This document shows positions 44,595-55,549 of a DNA stretch of 64,000 nt, piece by piece. The stretch lies in NCBI RefSeq assembly GCF_004121055.1, contig NZ_PYAL01000001.1:930001-994000 (forward strand), read 5' to 3'. The notes beneath the pieces are model-generated. The model worked only from the letters and a program-made list of their open reading frames with translations, did not search any database and was not told the DNA's origin. A program made the translations under genes and the position numbers. How positions within the stretch are numbered: position 1 is the first letter of the stretch; each line of letters begins with the position of its first letter. Source of the stretch: Achromobacter aloeverae (GTDB lineage: Bacteria > Pseudomonadota > Gammaproteobacteria > Burkholderiales > Burkholderiaceae_B).

Positions 44595-46685
44595 TCAAGC
44601 ACGCTTTAATATCGCGCAACGCTGCGAAAGTTCCTGGTAGCGTTCACGATCGGCGGCTTCCTTCAACCCGCCCTTGGCTAATTCGGCCATTTCGGCCCGC
44701 AGGGAGTCGAATTCGATACGGTGCAGCGCATCCTCCCACTCGGCTTGCGGGTGAGGCAGTTCCTCCTGCCCCAACACGTCCGCGCTCATGCTGCGCAGCA
44801 CCAGGTGGATGTCGGATTCCGGATCGGCGGCCTCCAGCAGCGCTCCCAGATGGCGGGCGCCGCTGCTCTGCGCCAGGACGATCAGGTCCCGCACCATACC
44901 AAGGTGGGGCCCCCGGTCGATAACTTCAAGTTGCTGGTCGCCCATGGTGTCCACCAACTCGGGATGCGACAGCAGCAACTGCAGCAGCCGCTTGGCCAGC
45001 GTGGGAACAGGACGGCGCGGTTCGATCACGCCGCCGACCTCGTTTTCCCTGCGCCAGCCGCCCTTGCCCTTGCCCTGCCCTTTACCGAAACCGCCGCCAC
45101 CGCCCTGCTTGCGCGGCTGCCATCCCTGTCCCTGGCCCGGGGGGTTCCCGCCACCCGGCGGTTCTGTCCCCATATCAGGAATAGGCTCATAGTCGTAGAG
45201 CGCCCCATCGAAGTCGCCGTCCAGGTAGCCGGGCACCTCGAAGGACGGCGTACCATCCTCGGCCACCGCTCCCTGCTCGCCTGCCGCGCCCTGCGGTGCC
45301 GGACGCGGCTCCGCCGCCGACGCGGCGCGTGCTTCCGCCGCGCGGGCCGGCTGGGCGCCATCCGCCGGGGCCCCATAGGGCTGCGGCTTGGCCTGCTGCG
45401 CCATGATCAGCGTCATTTCCTCGGGCGTCAGCTGCACCTGTCGTGCCAGTTCGCGCTCGATCTGTATGCGCAGGGCGCAAGGCGGAATCATCGCGATGAG
45501 CGGCTTGGCCTCGTGCAGGCAGGCCGCGCGGCCTTCGGCCTCGGCCAGGTTATGCCGCTGGCCCAGCTCGTCGAGCAGGAAACGCGACAAGGCGGGGGCT
45601 TCCGCCATGCAGGCCCGGAAGGCTTCCGCGCCGAACTCGCGAACGTAGGAATCCGGGTCGTGCTCATCCGGCAGGAACAGGAAACGCAGCGTGATATCGT
45701 CGCGCAGCAAAGGCAGGCAGGCCTGCAAGGCCCGCCAGGCGGCGCGCCGGCCGGCCTTGTCGCCATCGAAACTGAAGATCACCTTGTCGCTGGCGCGCAG
45801 CAGCTTCTTCACATGGTCCGGCGTGGTGGCCGTGCCCAGCGTGGCGACGGCATTGCCTATGCCCAGCTGTGCCAGGCCGACCACGTCCATATAGCCTTCG
45901 ACCACGATGACCTGGCCTTCCAGCCGTATGGCCTGGCGCGCTTCCCACAGGCCGTAGAGTTCCTGCCCCTTGGAGAAGACCGGCGTCTCCGGCGAATTCA
46001 GGTACTTGGGCTCGCCCTTGCCGATGATGCGGCCGCCGAAGCCGATCAGCGCCCCCCGCGCGTTGCGGATGGGAAACATGATGCGTTCGCGGAAGCGGTC
46101 GTACCGGCGGCCGTCCTCCGACTCGATCACGAGCCCGGATTCGACCAGCACCGGGTCGTCATAGCGGGGAAATACCTGCATCAGGCCCTGGCGGTCCGTA
46201 CCGGACCAGCCCAGGCCGAACTGCGCGGCGATTTCGCCGGTCAGCCCGCGCTGCTTCAGATAGCGGATGGCCGGCGCAGAAGCGCGCAATTGCTTGAGGT
46301 AGTAGGACTGGGCCGTATCCAGGGCCTGGGTGTGCCGCGAAACTTCTTCTTTGCGCCGCGCCGATTCGGCGCGCTGCTGCGGACTACGCCTGTCCTCCTC
46401 CGGCACCGCCAGGCCAACCGACCCCGCGAGCGTGCGCACGGCCTCGGGAAAACTGGCACCGGTGTGTTCGATCAGGAAGGTGATCGCACTGCCATGCGCG
46501 CCGCAGCCGAAGCAGTGATAGAACTGCTTGGTGGGGCTGACAGTGAAGGAGGGACTTTTTTCGTTGTGGAAAGGGCAAAGACCAAGCAGGTTGGCGCCGC
46601 CCTTCCGCAGCTGCACGTATCGCCCGACTACGTCGACGACGTCGACCCGGGCGAGCAGATCCTGTATGAATGATTCAGGAATCAA
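44595..46685 (-). CDS. dnaG: DNA primase DnaG
   Basis: A 696-residue primase that makes RNA primers at replication forks. The zinc-binding domain is LLGLCPFHNEKSPSFTVSP with YHCFGCGAHGS. The TOPRIM core has VIVVEGYMDVVGLAQ and VIFSFDGDKAGRRAAWRAL. The C-terminal third has an extended Gln/Gly/Pro-rich linker (GGGNPPGQGQGWQPRKQGGG region) before the helicase-binding domain. The frame requires a TTG start at 46685 (MIPESFIQDLL), 28 bp after rpsU, a rare start codon that lowers expression relative to rpsU. Confidence 0.95.
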   Translation of the reverse strand: MIPESFIQDLLARVDVVDVVGRYVQLRKGGANLLGLCPFHNEKSPSFTVSPTKQFYHCFGCGAHGSAITFLIEHTGASFPEAVRTLAGSVGLAVPEEDRRSPQQRAESARRKEEVSRHTQALDTAQSYYLKQLRASAPAIRYLKQRGLTGEIAAQFGLGWSGTDRQGLMQVFPRYDDPVLVESGLVIESEDGRRYDRFRERIMFPIRNARGALIGFGGRIIGKGEPKYLNSPETPVFSKGQELYGLWEARQAIRLEGQVIVVEGYMDVVGLAQLGIGNAVATLGTATTPDHVKKLLRASDKVIFSFDGDKAGRRAAWRALQACLPLLRDDITLRFLFLPDEHDPDSYVREFGAEAFRACMAEAPALSRFLLDELGQRHNLAEAEGRAACLHEAKPLIAMIPPCALRIQIERELARQVQLTPEEMTLIMAQQAKPQPYGAPADGAQPARAAEARAASAAEPRPAPQGAAGEQGAVAEDGTPSFEVPGYLDGDFDGALYDYEPIPDMGTEPPGGGNPPGQGQGWQPRKQGGGGGFGKGQGKGKGGWRRENEVGGVIEPRRPVPTLAKRLLQLLLSHPELVDTMGDQQLEVIDRGPHLGMVRDLIVLAQSSGARHLGALLEAADPESDIHLVLRSMSADVLGQEELPHPQAEWEDALHRIEFDSLRAEMAELAKGGLKEAADRERYQELSQRCAILKRA

Positions 46686-46713
46686 TCAGATTCAAGGAAT
46701 CAAAAAATACAGA

Positions 46714-46926
46714 TCAGTACAGACGGGGGGGCAGTTGCTGGCTGCGAATGCGCTTGTAGTGACGCTTGACCGCGGCGGCATGCTTGCGCTTGCGCTCGGC
46801 GGTGGGCTTTTCGTAGAACTCGCGCGAGCGCAGTTCGGTCAGCAGACCCGTTTTTTCAATGGTGCGCTTGAAGCGACGCAGTGCGGCTTCAAACGGCTCA
46901 TTTTCCTTCAGACGAACGATGGGCAT
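46714..46926 (-). CDS. rpsU: 30S ribosomal protein S21
   Basis: A 70-residue S21 protein: [20 protein letters not shown], then [35 protein letters not shown]. Length and sequence are typical. It heads the rpsU-dnaG-rpoD cluster linking translation, replication and transcription initiation. Confidence 0.97.
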   Translation of the reverse strand: MPIVRLKENEPFEAALRRFKRTIEKTGLLTELRSREFYEKPTAERKRKHAAAVKRHYKRIRSQQLPPRLY

Positions 46927-47023
46927 AAATCGACTCAGTTATTCCCGATGCAGTTAACCAAAACAGGTCACCCACACAGGAGGTAGAGGGTAAGTGACAA
47001 CCAGCGATTCTAGCATGGAATTG

Positions 47024-47566
47024 CTAGTCCCCGGAACCTTTTCTCGTCCAGGCCTCCAGCTGGTGCGGCCGCAGGCTGTCGTAATCCTCGAAAGGCTGGT
47101 GTATCCAGGGATTGGTCGGCAGCTTGTCGACATAGAAGTCGGGTTCCACATGCGAGTGGCCCTTCCACCACAGGACGGCGCTGCGCAGCTCCGTAATGGC
47201 GGGAAACTGCTGCTTCAGGTGCTCGCGCACCTTGTTGAACGTCAGGCCGGTGTCCACCATGTCGTCCACCAGCAACACCCGGCCGGACAGGCTGCCGCGG
47301 GTAATGGTGATGAATTGGGCGATGTCCAGGGCCCCTTGCTTGGTGCCGGCAGCTTCGCGATAGCTGCTGGTGGCCAGGATGCCCAGCGGGACGTCGTAAA
47401 TGCGCGACAGGATGTCGCCCACCCGCACGCCGCCGCGCGCCAGGCACAGGATCTGGTCGAATTTCCAGCCGGAACGGTGCACCTGCAGGGCCAGGCGCTC
47501 GATCAGCTGGTGGTAGTCGTCCCAGCTGACCCACAGGTCTTTGTCGGTACTCGGAGGCAAGCTCAT
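47024..47566 (-). CDS. Phosphoribosyltransferase (purine type)
   Basis: A 180-residue type I phosphoribosyltransferase. The PRPP-binding loop is VLLVDDMVDTGLTF, and ILCLARGGVRVGDILSRIYDVP is the PPi-loop region. It resembles xanthine or hypoxanthine-guanine phosphoribosyltransferases of the Gpt-like group. AAGGAG precedes the ATG by 9 bp. It follows purA at a distance of 133 bp in the same direction, which fits a purine salvage role. The base specificity is not certain. Confidence 0.85.
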   Translation of the reverse strand: MSLPPSTDKDLWVSWDDYHQLIERLALQVHRSGWKFDQILCLARGGVRVGDILSRIYDVPLGILATSSYREAAGTKQGALDIAQFITITRGSLSGRVLLVDDMVDTGLTFNKVREHLKQQFPAITELRSAVLWWKGHSHVEPDFYVDKLPTNPWIHQPFEDYDSLRPHQLEAWTRKGSGD

Positions 47567-47699
47567 CGACGGCCACTCCTTGGTTCTGGACAGGATCTGG
47601 ATGGTTGGGAACGGGCGCTGGCGGACCAATGCAATACCGCCCGGCCCGCCCTTCTTCCGAAGGACGGCGCCGGGCGGCGGCCCGGGCAGCCTGCCCGGA

Positions 47700-49016
<1,317 letters not shown>

Positions 49017-49074
49017 TCAGGGGGAAATCAGCCGATTTCCCGGGACCTCCCGGCGACGGGAGGAGTGAGTCAAA

Positions 49075-50232
49075 TCAAATCTTGCGGACCGTCCAGGCGC
49101 CGTCCTGCTGCGCCAGTTCGCGGTCGAAAATGAATTCATCCTGGTCGTGCTCATGGCCAGGCAGGGTCTGGATGACGATATCGCCACCCTGGCGCAGCTC
49201 GCGCACCGCCTGCGCCAAGGCGGCGTCCTGTCCCCACGGCGCGCGCACCGCGCTGGCCCGTTCGGCCGGCGCCAGGCCGGCGGCCAGGCGGCGCAGGTCC
49301 AGGCTGAAGCCGGTGGCCGGGCGGGCCCGGCCGAAGGCGCGGCTGACGTTGTCATAGCGTCCGCCCGTCACCAGGGCGTTGTGCCAGCCTTCCGCATAAA
49401 GCGCGAAGGTCACGCCGGAATGATAACCATAGCCGCCCACGTCGCCCAGGTCGATGCTTACCGGCAGGTCCGGCAGGTAGCTCAGCAGTGCGTCCAGGGA
49501 GTCCAGCGCCCGTTCGATGCCGGGCAAGGCGGGCAGTTCCCGGCGCGCGCGCGCCAGCTCGGACGAGTCGCCGTACAGCGTGGTGAGCGTACGCAGGGCG
49601 TTGACGGTGTGCGCGGACGGGCCGTTGGGGCGTCGCGCCAGGTCATCCAGGCCGGGAATGTCTTTTTCCCGCAGCAGGCCCATGATGGTTTCGATATGGG
49701 GCTGGGCGGCGGGGTCCGCGTCCACGATGGCGCGCACGACGCCCGGGTGGCACAGGTCCAGGCGCGGCCGCACGACACCGGCGATGCGCACGGTTTCCAG
49801 CACCAGGCGGATGATTTCCAGGTCCGCCTCGACGCCGGCATGGCCATAGATCTCGGCGCCGATCTGCAGCAGTTCGCGGCTGGACAGCAGGTCGACCGGC
49901 TTGGCATGCAGCACGGTGCCGCAATAGCACAGCCGCGTCACGCCGGGACGGTTCAATAGATGCGCGTCGATGCGCGAAACCTGCGGGGTCATGTCGGCCC
50001 GCACGCCCAGCGTACGGCCGGACAGCTGATCGATCAGCTTGCAGGTGCGCAGATTCAAGTCCGTGCCGGTGCCCGACAACAGGGAATCGATGTATTCGAC
50101 CAGGGGCGGCGCGACCAGCTCGTAACCGTATGTGCGGTAGAGATCGAGCAGTTCGCGGCGCAGTTCCTCGATGCGCCGGGCCTCGGCCGGAAGGATGTCG
50201 GCCAGGCTCTCGGGCAGCAGCCAGTTACCCAT
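49075..50232 (-). CDS. hisZ: ATP phosphoribosyltransferase regulatory subunit HisZ
   Basis: A catalytically inactive histidyl-tRNA-synthetase paralogue (385 residues) that forms a complex with short-form HisG and brings histidine feedback control. It starts [40 protein letters not shown] and keeps the class II core ([23 protein letters not shown]), but lacks the HisS anticodon-binding tail. True hisS is present elsewhere in the window, supporting the HisZ call. An ATG 11 codons upstream is an alternative start. Its presence implies a short HisG encoded elsewhere. Confidence 0.92.
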   Translation of the reverse strand: MGNWLLPESLADILPAEARRIEELRRELLDLYRTYGYELVAPPLVEYIDSLLSGTGTDLNLRTCKLIDQLSGRTLGVRADMTPQVSRIDAHLLNRPGVTRLCYCGTVLHAKPVDLLSSRELLQIGAEIYGHAGVEADLEIIRLVLETVRIAGVVRPRLDLCHPGVVRAIVDADPAAQPHIETIMGLLREKDIPGLDDLARRPNGPSAHTVNALRTLTTLYGDSSELARARRELPALPGIERALDSLDALLSYLPDLPVSIDLGDVGGYGYHSGVTFALYAEGWHNALVTGGRYDNVSRAFGRARPATGFSLDLRRLAAGLAPAERASAVRAPWGQDAALAQAVRELRQGGDIVIQTLPGHEHDQDEFIFDRELAQQDGAWTVRKI

Positions 50233-50309
50233 GATGATGTGTACCTGATAACGCCTTTGATTCATGCATGGGCGTCGCCGGAACCTGACGGGTAAGCAAC
50301 GCCCAAACG

Positions 50310-50344
50310 AAAAGCGGCTGAGGGGCGTAAGCCCGCTCAGCCGC
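50310..50344 (-). terminator. Hairpin with TTTT tail upstream of hisZ
   Basis: GCGGCTGAG (50314-50322) pairs with CTCAGCCGC (50336-50344), with inner GGGC-gtaa-GCCC closing a tetraloop. Read on the minus strand it is followed by TTTTCGTTT. It lies 82 bp before the hisZ start and follows another strong hairpin, so it may be a back-up terminator or an attenuator for hisZ-purA. Confidence 0.65.
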
Positions 50345-50394
50345 GCGGAATTTTGAATAGCTTACGGGGTATTGTACATGAGGAATCGAGGAAA

Positions 50395-50424
50395 GAAAAA
50401 AGGCGCGCCGGGGCGCGCCTTTTT
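50395..50424. terminator. Strong bidirectional terminator after the hfl genes
   Basis: AGGCGCGCC-gg-GGCGCGCCT (50401-50420) is flanked by a run of A on the left and T on the right. It separates the hflX-hflK-hflC unit from hisZ-purA. Confidence 0.85.
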
Positions 50425-50483
50425 CATGGCGGAGGGGCCGGCCAGGCGGGCCAAACCAGGCTGCCCAGGCGGGCCCCGCCTGC

Positions 50484-50597
50484 GACCGTGACCGTGACCG
50501 TGACCGTGACCGTGACCGTGACCGTGACCGTGACCGTGACCGTGACCGTGACCGTCGCCGTGGCCGTGGCCGTCGCCGTTGCCGTCGCTGTGGCCGA
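50484..50597. repeat. Hexanucleotide microsatellite, 12 perfect copies plus 7 degenerate
   Basis: GACCGT is repeated without error 12 times (50484-50555), followed by related hexamers (CGCCGT, GGCCGT, GGCCGT, CGCCGT, TGCCGT, CGCTGT, GGCCG) to 50597. It lies 31 bp downstream of the hflC stop codon and upstream of the terminator. Slippage can be expected. As hexamers keep frame, any translated product would be a Val-Thr or Ser-Arg dipeptide repeat, but no real gene covers it. Confidence 0.95.
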
Positions 50598-50627
50598 AGC
50601 AAGCTCGGCTGCGGGCCCCTGCCCGCC

Positions 50628-51578
50628 TCAGCGGGCGGGAGCCGGCGCCGCGGCGGGCGCGGACGGGCTGCCCGGCAGGCCGCCCTGGGCGCCGGTGGGC
50701 GCCGCCGGGTTGCCCATCGAGGACTTGAAGAACTGGAAGAATTCCGAGCTCGGGTCCACCACCAGCAGGTCGCTGGGCTTGGAGAACGCGGTCCGGTAGG
50801 CTTCCAGGCTCTTGTAGAACGTGTAGAAGACCGGATCCTTGCCATAAGCCGCGGCGTAGACGCTGCTGGCCTGGGCATCGCCCTCGCCCATGATGGCCTG
50901 CGCCTTGGCATAGGCTTCGGCCAGGATGACCTCGCGGCGGCGGTCGGCTTCGGCGCGGATTTTCTCGCCTTCGGCGGCGCCGATGGAGCGCAGTTCGTTG
51001 GCCACGCGGGTACGCTCGGCTTCCATGCGGCGATACACGGACTCCGAAATCTCCGGCGCGAATTCGATGCGGCGCAGGCGCACGTCGACGATCTGCACGC
51101 CCAGGGGCTCGGCGCGCTTGGCGACGTTGGCCAGGATTTCCGCCATGACTTTTTCCCGCTCGGCCGACACCACGTCCTTGACGGTACGCACGTTGACGGC
51201 GGCGTTCAGCGCATCGCGGATCTGCGCTTGCAGGCGTTCCTGCGCGGCGCGCTCATTGCCGCCGAAGGTCACGTAGTACAGGCGCGGGTCGGCGATGCGC
51301 CATTTCACGTAGGAGTCGATCAGCAGGTTCTTCTTCTCGGACGTCTGGATGCGTTCGGCATCCGTCGATTCGATGGTCAGCACGCGCTTGTCCAGCGTGA
51401 CGACGTTCTGGAACGGCGGCGGCGCCTTGAAGTACAGGCCGGGTTCGTTGATGACCTTGCGCACTTCACCCAGCGAGAACACCAGGGCGTAATCGCGCTC
51501 GCGCACGATGAAGACGCAGGACGAGGCGGCGGCCAGGATGATCAGCAGGCCAACCAGGATGGGCAAAAGACGTTGCAT
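50628..51578 (-). CDS. hflC: Protease modulator HflC
   Basis: A 316-residue SPFH/Band-7 membrane protein that with HflK encloses FtsH and modulates its proteolysis. A single N-terminal membrane segment (PILVGLLIILAAASSCVFIV) precedes the Band-7 domain (RERDYALVFSLGEVRKVINEPGLYFKAPP). Long helical heptads (AEGEKIRAEADRRREVILAEAYAKAQAIMGEGDA) follow, then the conserved YKSLEAYRTAFSKPSDLLVVDPSSEFFQFF. The C-terminus is Ala/Pro-rich. It is last gene of hflX-hflK-hflC. Confidence 0.96.
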   Translation of the reverse strand: MQRLLPILVGLLIILAAASSCVFIVRERDYALVFSLGEVRKVINEPGLYFKAPPPFQNVVTLDKRVLTIESTDAERIQTSEKKNLLIDSYVKWRIADPRLYYVTFGGNERAAQERLQAQIRDALNAAVNVRTVKDVVSAEREKVMAEILANVAKRAEPLGVQIVDVRLRRIEFAPEISESVYRRMEAERTRVANELRSIGAAEGEKIRAEADRRREVILAEAYAKAQAIMGEGDAQASSVYAAAYGKDPVFYTFYKSLEAYRTAFSKPSDLLVVDPSSEFFQFFKSSMGNPAAPTGAQGGLPGSPSAPAAAPAPAR

Positions 51579-51595
51579 GCGAGTAGCTCCTCCGG

Positions 51596-52888
51596 TTAGC
51601 GCGACAGACGGTCGCGAGGCAGCGTATTGCTGTTGCTGCCGCTGTTGCCGGATTGCTGCCCGGAAGTGCGCGGAGGCTGCGGTATCGACGGCTGGCTGGC
51701 GCCAGGCAGGCTGCCGCCCGTGGCGGGCGCCTGCTTGCCGGCGTCCTGCGCCGCCTGCTGGATGATCTTGTCGATGGGCAGGTACAGCATGTTGTTGCCG
51801 TCCTTGCCGTCGATCATGACCTTGCTGGAGCGCGAATAGATCTCCTGCATGGTCTCCAGGTACATCCGCTCGCGCATCACCGCGGGTGCCTTGCGGTATT
51901 CGCTCACGATGCTGTTGAAACGCGCCGTATTACCCTCGGCGTCGCCGATGACCTTGGCCTTGTAGCCTTCGGCCTGCTCCGTCATGCGCGACGCCTGGCC
52001 CGAGGCCAGCGGCACGACCTGATTGGCATAGGCCTGGCCTTCGTTGATCTGGCGCTCGCGGTCCTGGCCGGCCTTGACGGCGTCGTCGAACGCGGCTTGC
52101 ACCTGTTCCGGCGGCTGCACGTTCTGGATGGCCACGGTGCTGACCTGGATGCCCGTGTGGTAGCGGTCCAGGATCTGCTGCATCAGCGCCTGCACTTCGG
52201 TGGCCACGTTGGTGCGGCCTTCATACAGCACATAATCCATGGGCTGCTTGCCGACGATCTCGCGCATGGCGGTCTCGGCCGCCTGGCGCACCGATTCATC
52301 CGGGTCGCGCGTGCGGAACAGGTAGTCCGGGGCGCCGTCGGCGCGCAGGCGATACTGCACCACGAATTGCATGTCGACGATGTTCTCGTCGGTGGTGAGC
52401 ATCAGGGCCTCGGGCAGCACCTTGTTGCGCGAGCTGCCGCGGAAACCGACCTCGAACGTGCGCAGTTGCGACACGTTGACGGTTTCCTGGTTCTGGAACG
52501 GATACGGCAGGCGCCACTGGAAGCCGGCCTGCGACGTGCTCTTGTACTTGCCGAACTGGGTGACGACCGCCACCTGGCCTTCCTGGACGATGTAGAACCC
52601 GCTGGCCAGCCACAGCGCCACCAGCACCAGGACGATCACTCCCAGCCCGATGCGGGCATTGCGCGGCGAAGGCGACGGGCCGCCGGTGCCGGTGGGCCGG
52701 TTGCCGCGGCCTCCGCCCTTGCGGCCGAAGATGGCGCCGATACGGTTATTGAAATCGCGCCAGACCTCGTCGAGATCCGGCGGACCATCGCCATTGCCCT
52801 GGGGGCGGCGCGGCGGCTCGTTGCCGTTTTGGTTGCCACGCCCCCAACCGGGATCATTCAGATTGAACAGTTTGGATATTAGACGCAT
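51596..52888 (-). CDS. hflK: Protease modulator HflK
   Basis: A 430-residue partner of HflC. The Gly/Asn/Pro-rich cytoplasmic N-terminus (about 10-75) is typical, followed by one membrane helix (IGLGVIVLVLVALWLASGFYIV), the SPFH domain (EGQVAVVTQFGKYKSTSQAGFQWRLPYPFQ) and a helical domain. The Gln/Ser/Pro-rich C-terminus is disordered. The start MRLISKLFNLNDPGWGRG is inside hflX (35-bp overlap), so translation is coupled. An earlier in-frame start further inside hflX is less likely. Confidence 0.95.
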   Translation of the reverse strand: MRLISKLFNLNDPGWGRGNQNGNEPPRRPQGNGDGPPDLDEVWRDFNNRIGAIFGRKGGGRGNRPTGTGGPSPSPRNARIGLGVIVLVLVALWLASGFYIVQEGQVAVVTQFGKYKSTSQAGFQWRLPYPFQNQETVNVSQLRTFEVGFRGSSRNKVLPEALMLTTDENIVDMQFVVQYRLRADGAPDYLFRTRDPDESVRQAAETAMREIVGKQPMDYVLYEGRTNVATEVQALMQQILDRYHTGIQVSTVAIQNVQPPEQVQAAFDDAVKAGQDRERQINEGQAYANQVVPLASGQASRMTEQAEGYKAKVIGDAEGNTARFNSIVSEYRKAPAVMRERMYLETMQEIYSRSSKVMIDGKDGNNMLYLPIDKIIQQAAQDAGKQAPATGGSLPGASQPSIPQPPRTSGQQSGNSGSNSNTLPRDRLSR

Positions 52889-53960
52889 TGTTTCCCGCAA
52901 TCTGACCAGCCTCTGCAATTGCCCCGCGCAACGCATCCAGACCGGCGCGCTCGGCGGCGCTTACAAACACCCGCGCAATCGTACCATGCGCGTTCCGGTC
53001 GACCCGCGGCGCCATTTGGACGCGGTCGATCTTGTTATAGACCAGGATGACCGGAATGGTTCCCGCGCCGATTTCCTCGAGGACCTTTTCGACCTCGTGG
53101 ATCTGTTCGTCGCGCTGCGGGCTGGCCGCGTCGACCACGTGCAGCAGCAGGTCGGCGTGCACGGTTTCCTCCAGCGTGGCGCGGAAGGCGGCGATCAGGG
53201 TGGGCGGCAGGTCGCGGATGAAGCCCACCGTATCGGATAGCACGACCGACCCCGCCCCTTCGATCCAGATGCGGCGGGTGGTGGTATCGAGCGTGGCGAA
53301 CAACTGGTCGGCCGCGTAGGCGTCGGCGCGGGTCAATGCGTTGAACAAGGTGGACTTGCCGGCGTTGGTATAGCCGACCAGCGACACCGACAAGGCGCCG
53401 CCGCGGGCGCGGGCGCGGCGCTGCGTCAGGCGCTGGCGCTCGACCTTCTCCAGCCGTTCGCGCAGCACCTTGACCTTGGCGCCGATCATGCGCTTGTCCA
53501 TTTCCAGCTGCGACTCGCCCGGACCGCGCATGCCTATGCCGCCGCGCTGCCGCTCCAGGTGGCTCCACATGCGGGTCAGGCGCGTGGTCAGGTGCTGCAG
53601 CTGGGCCAGCTCGACTTGCAGCTTGCCCTCGTGGCTCTTGGCGCGCAGCGCGAAGATATCGAGGATAAGCGCGACCCGGTCGACCACGCGCAAGTTGAAG
53701 GCGCGCTCCAGGTTGCGCTGCTGGGCAGGCGACAGGGGGTGGTCGAACAGGACGATGTCGGCGTCATGGGCCTTCGCCAGCAGCACCGCCTCGTCGACCT
53801 TGCCCGTACCGATGAAGTACTTCGCGTCGGGACGATCGCGCCGGGCCTTGACCGTATCGACGATCTCCGCGCCCGCGCCGCGCGCGAGCATGGCGAATTC
53901 CTCCGCATGCGCGACGTAGTCGGGATTACCCAGGTCGACACTGATGATCAGGGCTCGCAT
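52854..53960 (-). CDS. hflX: GTPase HflX
   Basis: A 368-residue ribosome-associated GTPase that rescues stalled or heat-damaged ribosomes. The N-terminal HflX domain (ARRDRPDAKYFIGTGKVDE, LFDHPLSPAQQRNLERAFN) is followed by a coiled region (RGPGESQLEMDKRMIGAKVKVL) and the G domain: G1 GYTNAGKSTLFN, G3 DTVGFIRDLP, G4 NKID. All motifs are intact. It follows hfq, the usual order. The 3' end overlaps the start of hflK by 35 bp. Confidence 0.96.
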   Translation of the reverse strand: MRALIISVDLGNPDYVAHAEEFAMLARGAGAEIVDTVKARRDRPDAKYFIGTGKVDEAVLLAKAHDADIVLFDHPLSPAQQRNLERAFNLRVVDRVALILDIFALRAKSHEGKLQVELAQLQHLTTRLTRMWSHLERQRGGIGMRGPGESQLEMDKRMIGAKVKVLRERLEKVERQRLTQRRARARGGALSVSLVGYTNAGKSTLFNALTRADAYAADQLFATLDTTTRRIWIEGAGSVVLSDTVGFIRDLPPTLIAAFRATLEETVHADLLLHVVDAASPQRDEQIHEVEKVLEEIGAGTIPVILVYNKIDRVQMAPRVDRNAHGTIARVFVSAAERAGLDALRGAIAEAGQIAGNNASNIQTVQSE

Positions 53961-54048
53961 AGGGCGCTAAACCTCCAAGCGTTGAACCACGGGCACTGCG
54001 ACCGGCGGCTCAATGCAAAACATACTCGAAAAAACCGGAGCCCCAGCG

Positions 54049-54083
54049 AAAATGCCCGCCGACACGAAAACGTGCGGCGGGCA
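54049..54083 (-). terminator. Stem-loop between hfq and hflX
   Basis: TGCCCGCC (54053-54060) pairs with GGCGGGCA (54076-54083), with an inner CACG-aaaa-CGTG stem. On the minus strand it is followed by TTTTCG. It can stop part of the transcription after hfq, giving more hfq than hflX message. Confidence 0.7.
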
Positions 54084-54109
54084 AAGGAACTGCGTGGCCG
54101 GAGCGGACT

Positions 54110-54346
54110 TTACTCAGCGGGGATTTCCACCTGGAAGTTGACCGGACGGGCCGGCACAACGGTCGAAATGGCATGCTTGTAGACCATTTGGGTCACGGTA
54201 TTGCGCAGCAGCACCACGTATTGGTCGAAAGATTCGATTTGTCCCTGCAGCTTGATGCCGTTCACGAGATAGATGGACACCGGCACATGATCTTTGCGCA
54301 GCGTATTCAAAAACGGATCTTGCAAGGTTTGCCCTTTATTGCTCAT
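54110..54346 (-). CDS. hfq: RNA chaperone Hfq
   Basis: A 78-residue hexameric Sm-like protein that pairs small RNAs with messages. The sequence is [20 protein letters not shown], then [20 protein letters not shown] (Sm1) and the YKHAIST Sm2 motif. It has the short C-terminal tail seen in betaproteobacteria. Followed by hflX and preceded by hisC. Confidence 0.98.
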   Translation of the reverse strand: MSNKGQTLQDPFLNTLRKDHVPVSIYLVNGIKLQGQIESFDQYVVLLRNTVTQMVYKHAISTVVPARPVNFQVEIPAE

Positions 54347-54460
54347 TGGCCAGGCTCCATTGTGTTGTTTTGAGGTGGTGGCGAACGCCGAAATCGTTAC
54401 TCTACAGGGTTTTCCCGGGCGGTGCCACTTAAGTTGAACCCAAAGATGCCACCAGAAATT

Positions 54461-55531
54461 TCAGCCGAAAATGCCCTTCAGCGCTTGCACCAAGCTGTGG
54501 CATTCGGCATCGGTTCCCACCGAAATACGCAAGAATTGGTCGATGCGCGGATGGCGGAAATGGCGCACGATAATGCCTTCTTGCCGCAGCGCAGCAGCGA
54601 GTTGCGCCGCATCGCGACCAGGGTGCCGGGCGAACACGAAATTGGCCGCCGAGGGCAACACCTCGAACCCAAAACCGTGCAGATCGGCCGTCAACGCGTC
54701 GCGCGTACGCACCACGGCGGCGCACGTCTGCTGGAAATAGGCGTCGTCCTCGATGGCGGCGACGGCGCCGGCCAAGGCCAAACGGTCGATGGGATAGGAA
54801 TTAAAGCTGTTCTTGACGCGGTCCAGGCCCTCGATCAGGGCGGTTGAACCGATGGCATAGCCGACCCGCAGGCCCGCCAGCGACCGCGATTTCGACAACG
54901 TCTGGATCACCAACAGGTTGTCATGGCGCGCGACCAGGGGCACGGCTGACTCGCCGCCGAAATCGATATAGGCCTCGTCGACCACCACCACCACATCGGG
55001 ATTGGCCGCGACGATACGTTCGATGTCGCCCAGCGGCAGCGCACGACCCGTCGGTGCATTGGGATTGGGAAGAATGACCGGGCCGGCGCCCTTGCCCGCC
55101 CCCGGCAGGTAGTCGGCCGGGTCGATGCGGAAGTCGGTGGTCAACGGCACCGTTTGCTGGCGTATGCCGTAGAGACCGCAGTACACCGGATAGAAGCTGT
55201 ACGTAATGTCCGGGAAACGCAGCGGCGCGTCATGGTTGAGCAGGGCCTGGAAGGCCAGCGCCAGCACCTCGTCCGAACCATTGCCCACGAATACCTGGGC
55301 CGGCTCGACGCCGTAGCGCCGGCCTATGGCCTGGCGCAACTGCTCCGCGCCCGGATCAGGATAGAGGCGCAGGCTGTCGTCGCAGGCGGCGCGTATGGCC
55401 TCCAGCACCTTGGGCGAGGGACCGTAGGGATTTTCGTTGGTGTTCAGCTTGACCAGGTTGCGCAGCTTGGGCTGCTCGCCCGGCACGTAAGGGCTGAGGC
55501 CGGCGACCACCGGACTCCAGAAGCGGCTCAT
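54461..55531 (-). CDS. hisC: Histidinol-phosphate aminotransferase
   Basis: A 356-residue fold-type-I PLP enzyme that transaminates imidazole-acetol phosphate in histidine synthesis. Conserved are [59 protein letters not shown], and the PLP-Lys motif [18 protein letters not shown]. It lies between der and hfq, outside a his operon, so it could be a second HisC copy; HisC-like enzymes can also act on phenylalanine or tyrosine precursors. Confidence 0.92.
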   Translation of the reverse strand: MSRFWSPVVAGLSPYVPGEQPKLRNLVKLNTNENPYGPSPKVLEAIRAACDDSLRLYPDPGAEQLRQAIGRRYGVEPAQVFVGNGSDEVLALAFQALLNHDAPLRFPDITYSFYPVYCGLYGIRQQTVPLTTDFRIDPADYLPGAGKGAGPVILPNPNAPTGRALPLGDIERIVAANPDVVVVVDEAYIDFGGESAVPLVARHDNLLVIQTLSKSRSLAGLRVGYAIGSTALIEGLDRVKNSFNSYPIDRLALAGAVAAIEDDAYFQQTCAAVVRTRDALTADLHGFGFEVLPSAANFVFARHPGRDAAQLAAALRQEGIIVRHFRHPRIDQFLRISVGTDAECHSLVQALKGIFG

Positions 55532-55549
55532 GGACCTATCCTCGGGGAA

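Noticed and set aside
50225-50911. A minus-strand frame with a long Ser-Arg dipeptide repeat
   Set aside because: The Ser-Arg run is only the hexanucleotide repeat translated, and the frame overlaps hflC and hisZ out of register.
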